Shown: positions 63,493 to 64,000 of the stretch, one piece after another
How the letters are laid out: the number at the start of each line of letters is the position of its first letter
How positions within the stretch are numbered: position 1 is the stretch's first letter
Origin: Bacteroidales bacterium
Lineage (GTDB): Bacteria; Bacteroidota; Bacteroidia; Bacteroidales; P3
Length of the DNA stretch: 64,000 bases
Reading direction: 5' to 3'
Assembly (NCBI GenBank): GCA_024681475.1
Contig: JAILAT010000049.1
Coordinates: 1 to 64,000 of the forward strand
The notes under the pieces: model-generated
The model's database searches: none
Told to the model about the DNA's origin: nothing
What the model saw: only the letters and a program-made list of their open reading frames with translations
Program-made: the position numbers and the translations under genes

Positions 63493-64000
63493 AGTTATTT
63501 ATTATTGCATCCAAAGAAGCATTCAAATCTTCCACCAAAGAGCTTGAATCTTGCTTTGGAAGATAGTTTTTATTGTTGAAGGTGGCGATGTTTGTCGGCA
63601 CTGACTCACCATTGTTGTTGCCTGTGAATAATTTCAGCAGGCGCTCATTGAGTTTTCTATACGTTTCATCCTTTTCCCCTTTTACCATCTTGAGGTAAAG
63701 CAGCTTTCCGGCAATGACATTTTCTATGTGTGGTATACCTACATTGGGACGTGTGGTTTTGGGCGTATAGTGCTTTTCAAAGAGCCGTTGCGCTTCAGGC
63801 AAGCCTTTCGCTTCCCATATATGCAGGAAGAGACGTATCTGCTTGACATACTTCCGGGTGACGTTGGTCTGCTCATTTACAGTCAATCCCGTAACCTCCT
63901 GCCGCTCACCACTGTGGCAAAGGCGGGTCTTGTCGGCATTGATCTTGAAATGCTCCTCGTTCTCAATAATGTTATGCAGGGATTTACAGAACCTGCCGTC
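63485..64000 (-). CDS. Reverse transcriptase (retron/DRT-like), C-terminal part, runs off the window
   Basis: The track starts this ORF at an internal TTG (63886), but the frame is open for 38 more codons to base 64000. Those read FKINADKTRLCHSGERQEVT, followed by GLTVNEQTNVTRKYVKQIR. This is the classic motif and thumb region of bacterial retron- and group-II-like reverse transcriptases (the FxIN-KTR, RQEVTGLxVN and RKYV-LR blocks). It continues with LLYLKMVKGEKDETYRKLNE, also typical. The YxDD catalytic motif would lie upstream, outside the window. RTs of this kind are found in retrons, DRT/Abi defence systems and group II introns; no intron maturase domain follows, which favours a defence type. 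The gene overlaps its downstream partner by 8 bp. Confidence 0.85.
   Translation of the reverse strand, partial: DGRFCKSLHNIIENEEHFKINADKTRLCHSGERQEVTGLTVNEQTNVTRKYVKQIRLFLHIWEAKGLPEAQRLFEKHYTPKTTRPNVGIPHIENVIAGKLLYLKMVKGEKDETYRKLNERLLKLFTGNNNGESVPTNIATFNNKNYLPKQDSSSLVEDLNASLDAIINNYG

Overview
The window looks like a chromosomal segment of a Bacteroidales bacterium (Bacteroidota; Prevotella- or Muribaculaceae-like, not resolved further). Supporting signs are TTTG-N19-TAnnTTTG promoters, the gene order purN / acpP-fabF-rnc, a NagB plus DUF4954 pair, a divergent amidase / LptD-like pair, a DUF3127 OB-fold protein, and an almost complete lack of Shine-Dalgarno sites. No rRNA, tRNA or CRISPR array was seen.

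Layout. 1-141: right end of an IS3-family element. 350-3312 (minus): purN, a GT4 glycosyltransferase and an OmpA-like protein, read as one operon. 3664-9041 (plus): acpP, fabF, rnc, a PorV/PorQ-like barrel and a helix-hairpin-helix outer-membrane protein. 9124-14066 (minus): recQ, nagB, DUF4954. 14418-16619 (plus): lptB and an AlbA/Schlafen-type ATP-binding regulator. 16620-37251 (plus): the outstanding feature, three giant ORFs (1551, 2977 and 1898 aa) built of [VI][YF]GGGN-type repeats, preceded by the degraded tail of a fourth copy. 37485-44714 (mostly plus): a 1077-aa five-module oxidoreductase fusion, a thioredoxin-like lipoprotein, a small lipoprotein, mannose-1-phosphate guanylyltransferase, a 53-aa small protein (minus) and an EEP-family hydrolase. 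44803-47719 (minus): pyrF, an ABC ATPase and a cell-wall amidase. 47841-52388 (plus): LptD-like protein, MerR regulator, MATE pump. 52385-55164 (minus): J-domain protein, DUF3127 protein, helical protein, dnaB. 55571-57837: a 45-aa acidic protein, a two-TM protein and an AAA/DUF4143 ATPase. 57848-64000 (minus): an accessory operon that begins beyond the window with a reverse transcriptase.

How the genes fit together. Much of the window is core envelope and housekeeping: fatty-acid synthesis (acpP, fabF), LPS export (lptB, LptD-like), peptidoglycan hydrolysis, nucleotide synthesis (purN, pyrF), sugar-nucleotide supply (manC-type, nagB) and replication/repair (dnaB, recQ). Two regions are accessory. 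The YGGG locus appears to encode secreted beta-solenoid surface proteins that grew by module duplication. The right edge carries a reverse transcriptase translationally coupled to an unknown protein and followed by a WD40-like/LRR protein, a Cys-rich protein and a small basic protein; this has the look of an RT-based defence or conflict system, but the RT catalytic core lies outside the window.

The ORF track missed or truncated several real genes. The RT frame stays open to base 64000. Three small genes (43373-43534, 55571-55708, 57848-58024) fall below the track's size limit. Several track starts are upstream of the likely real start.
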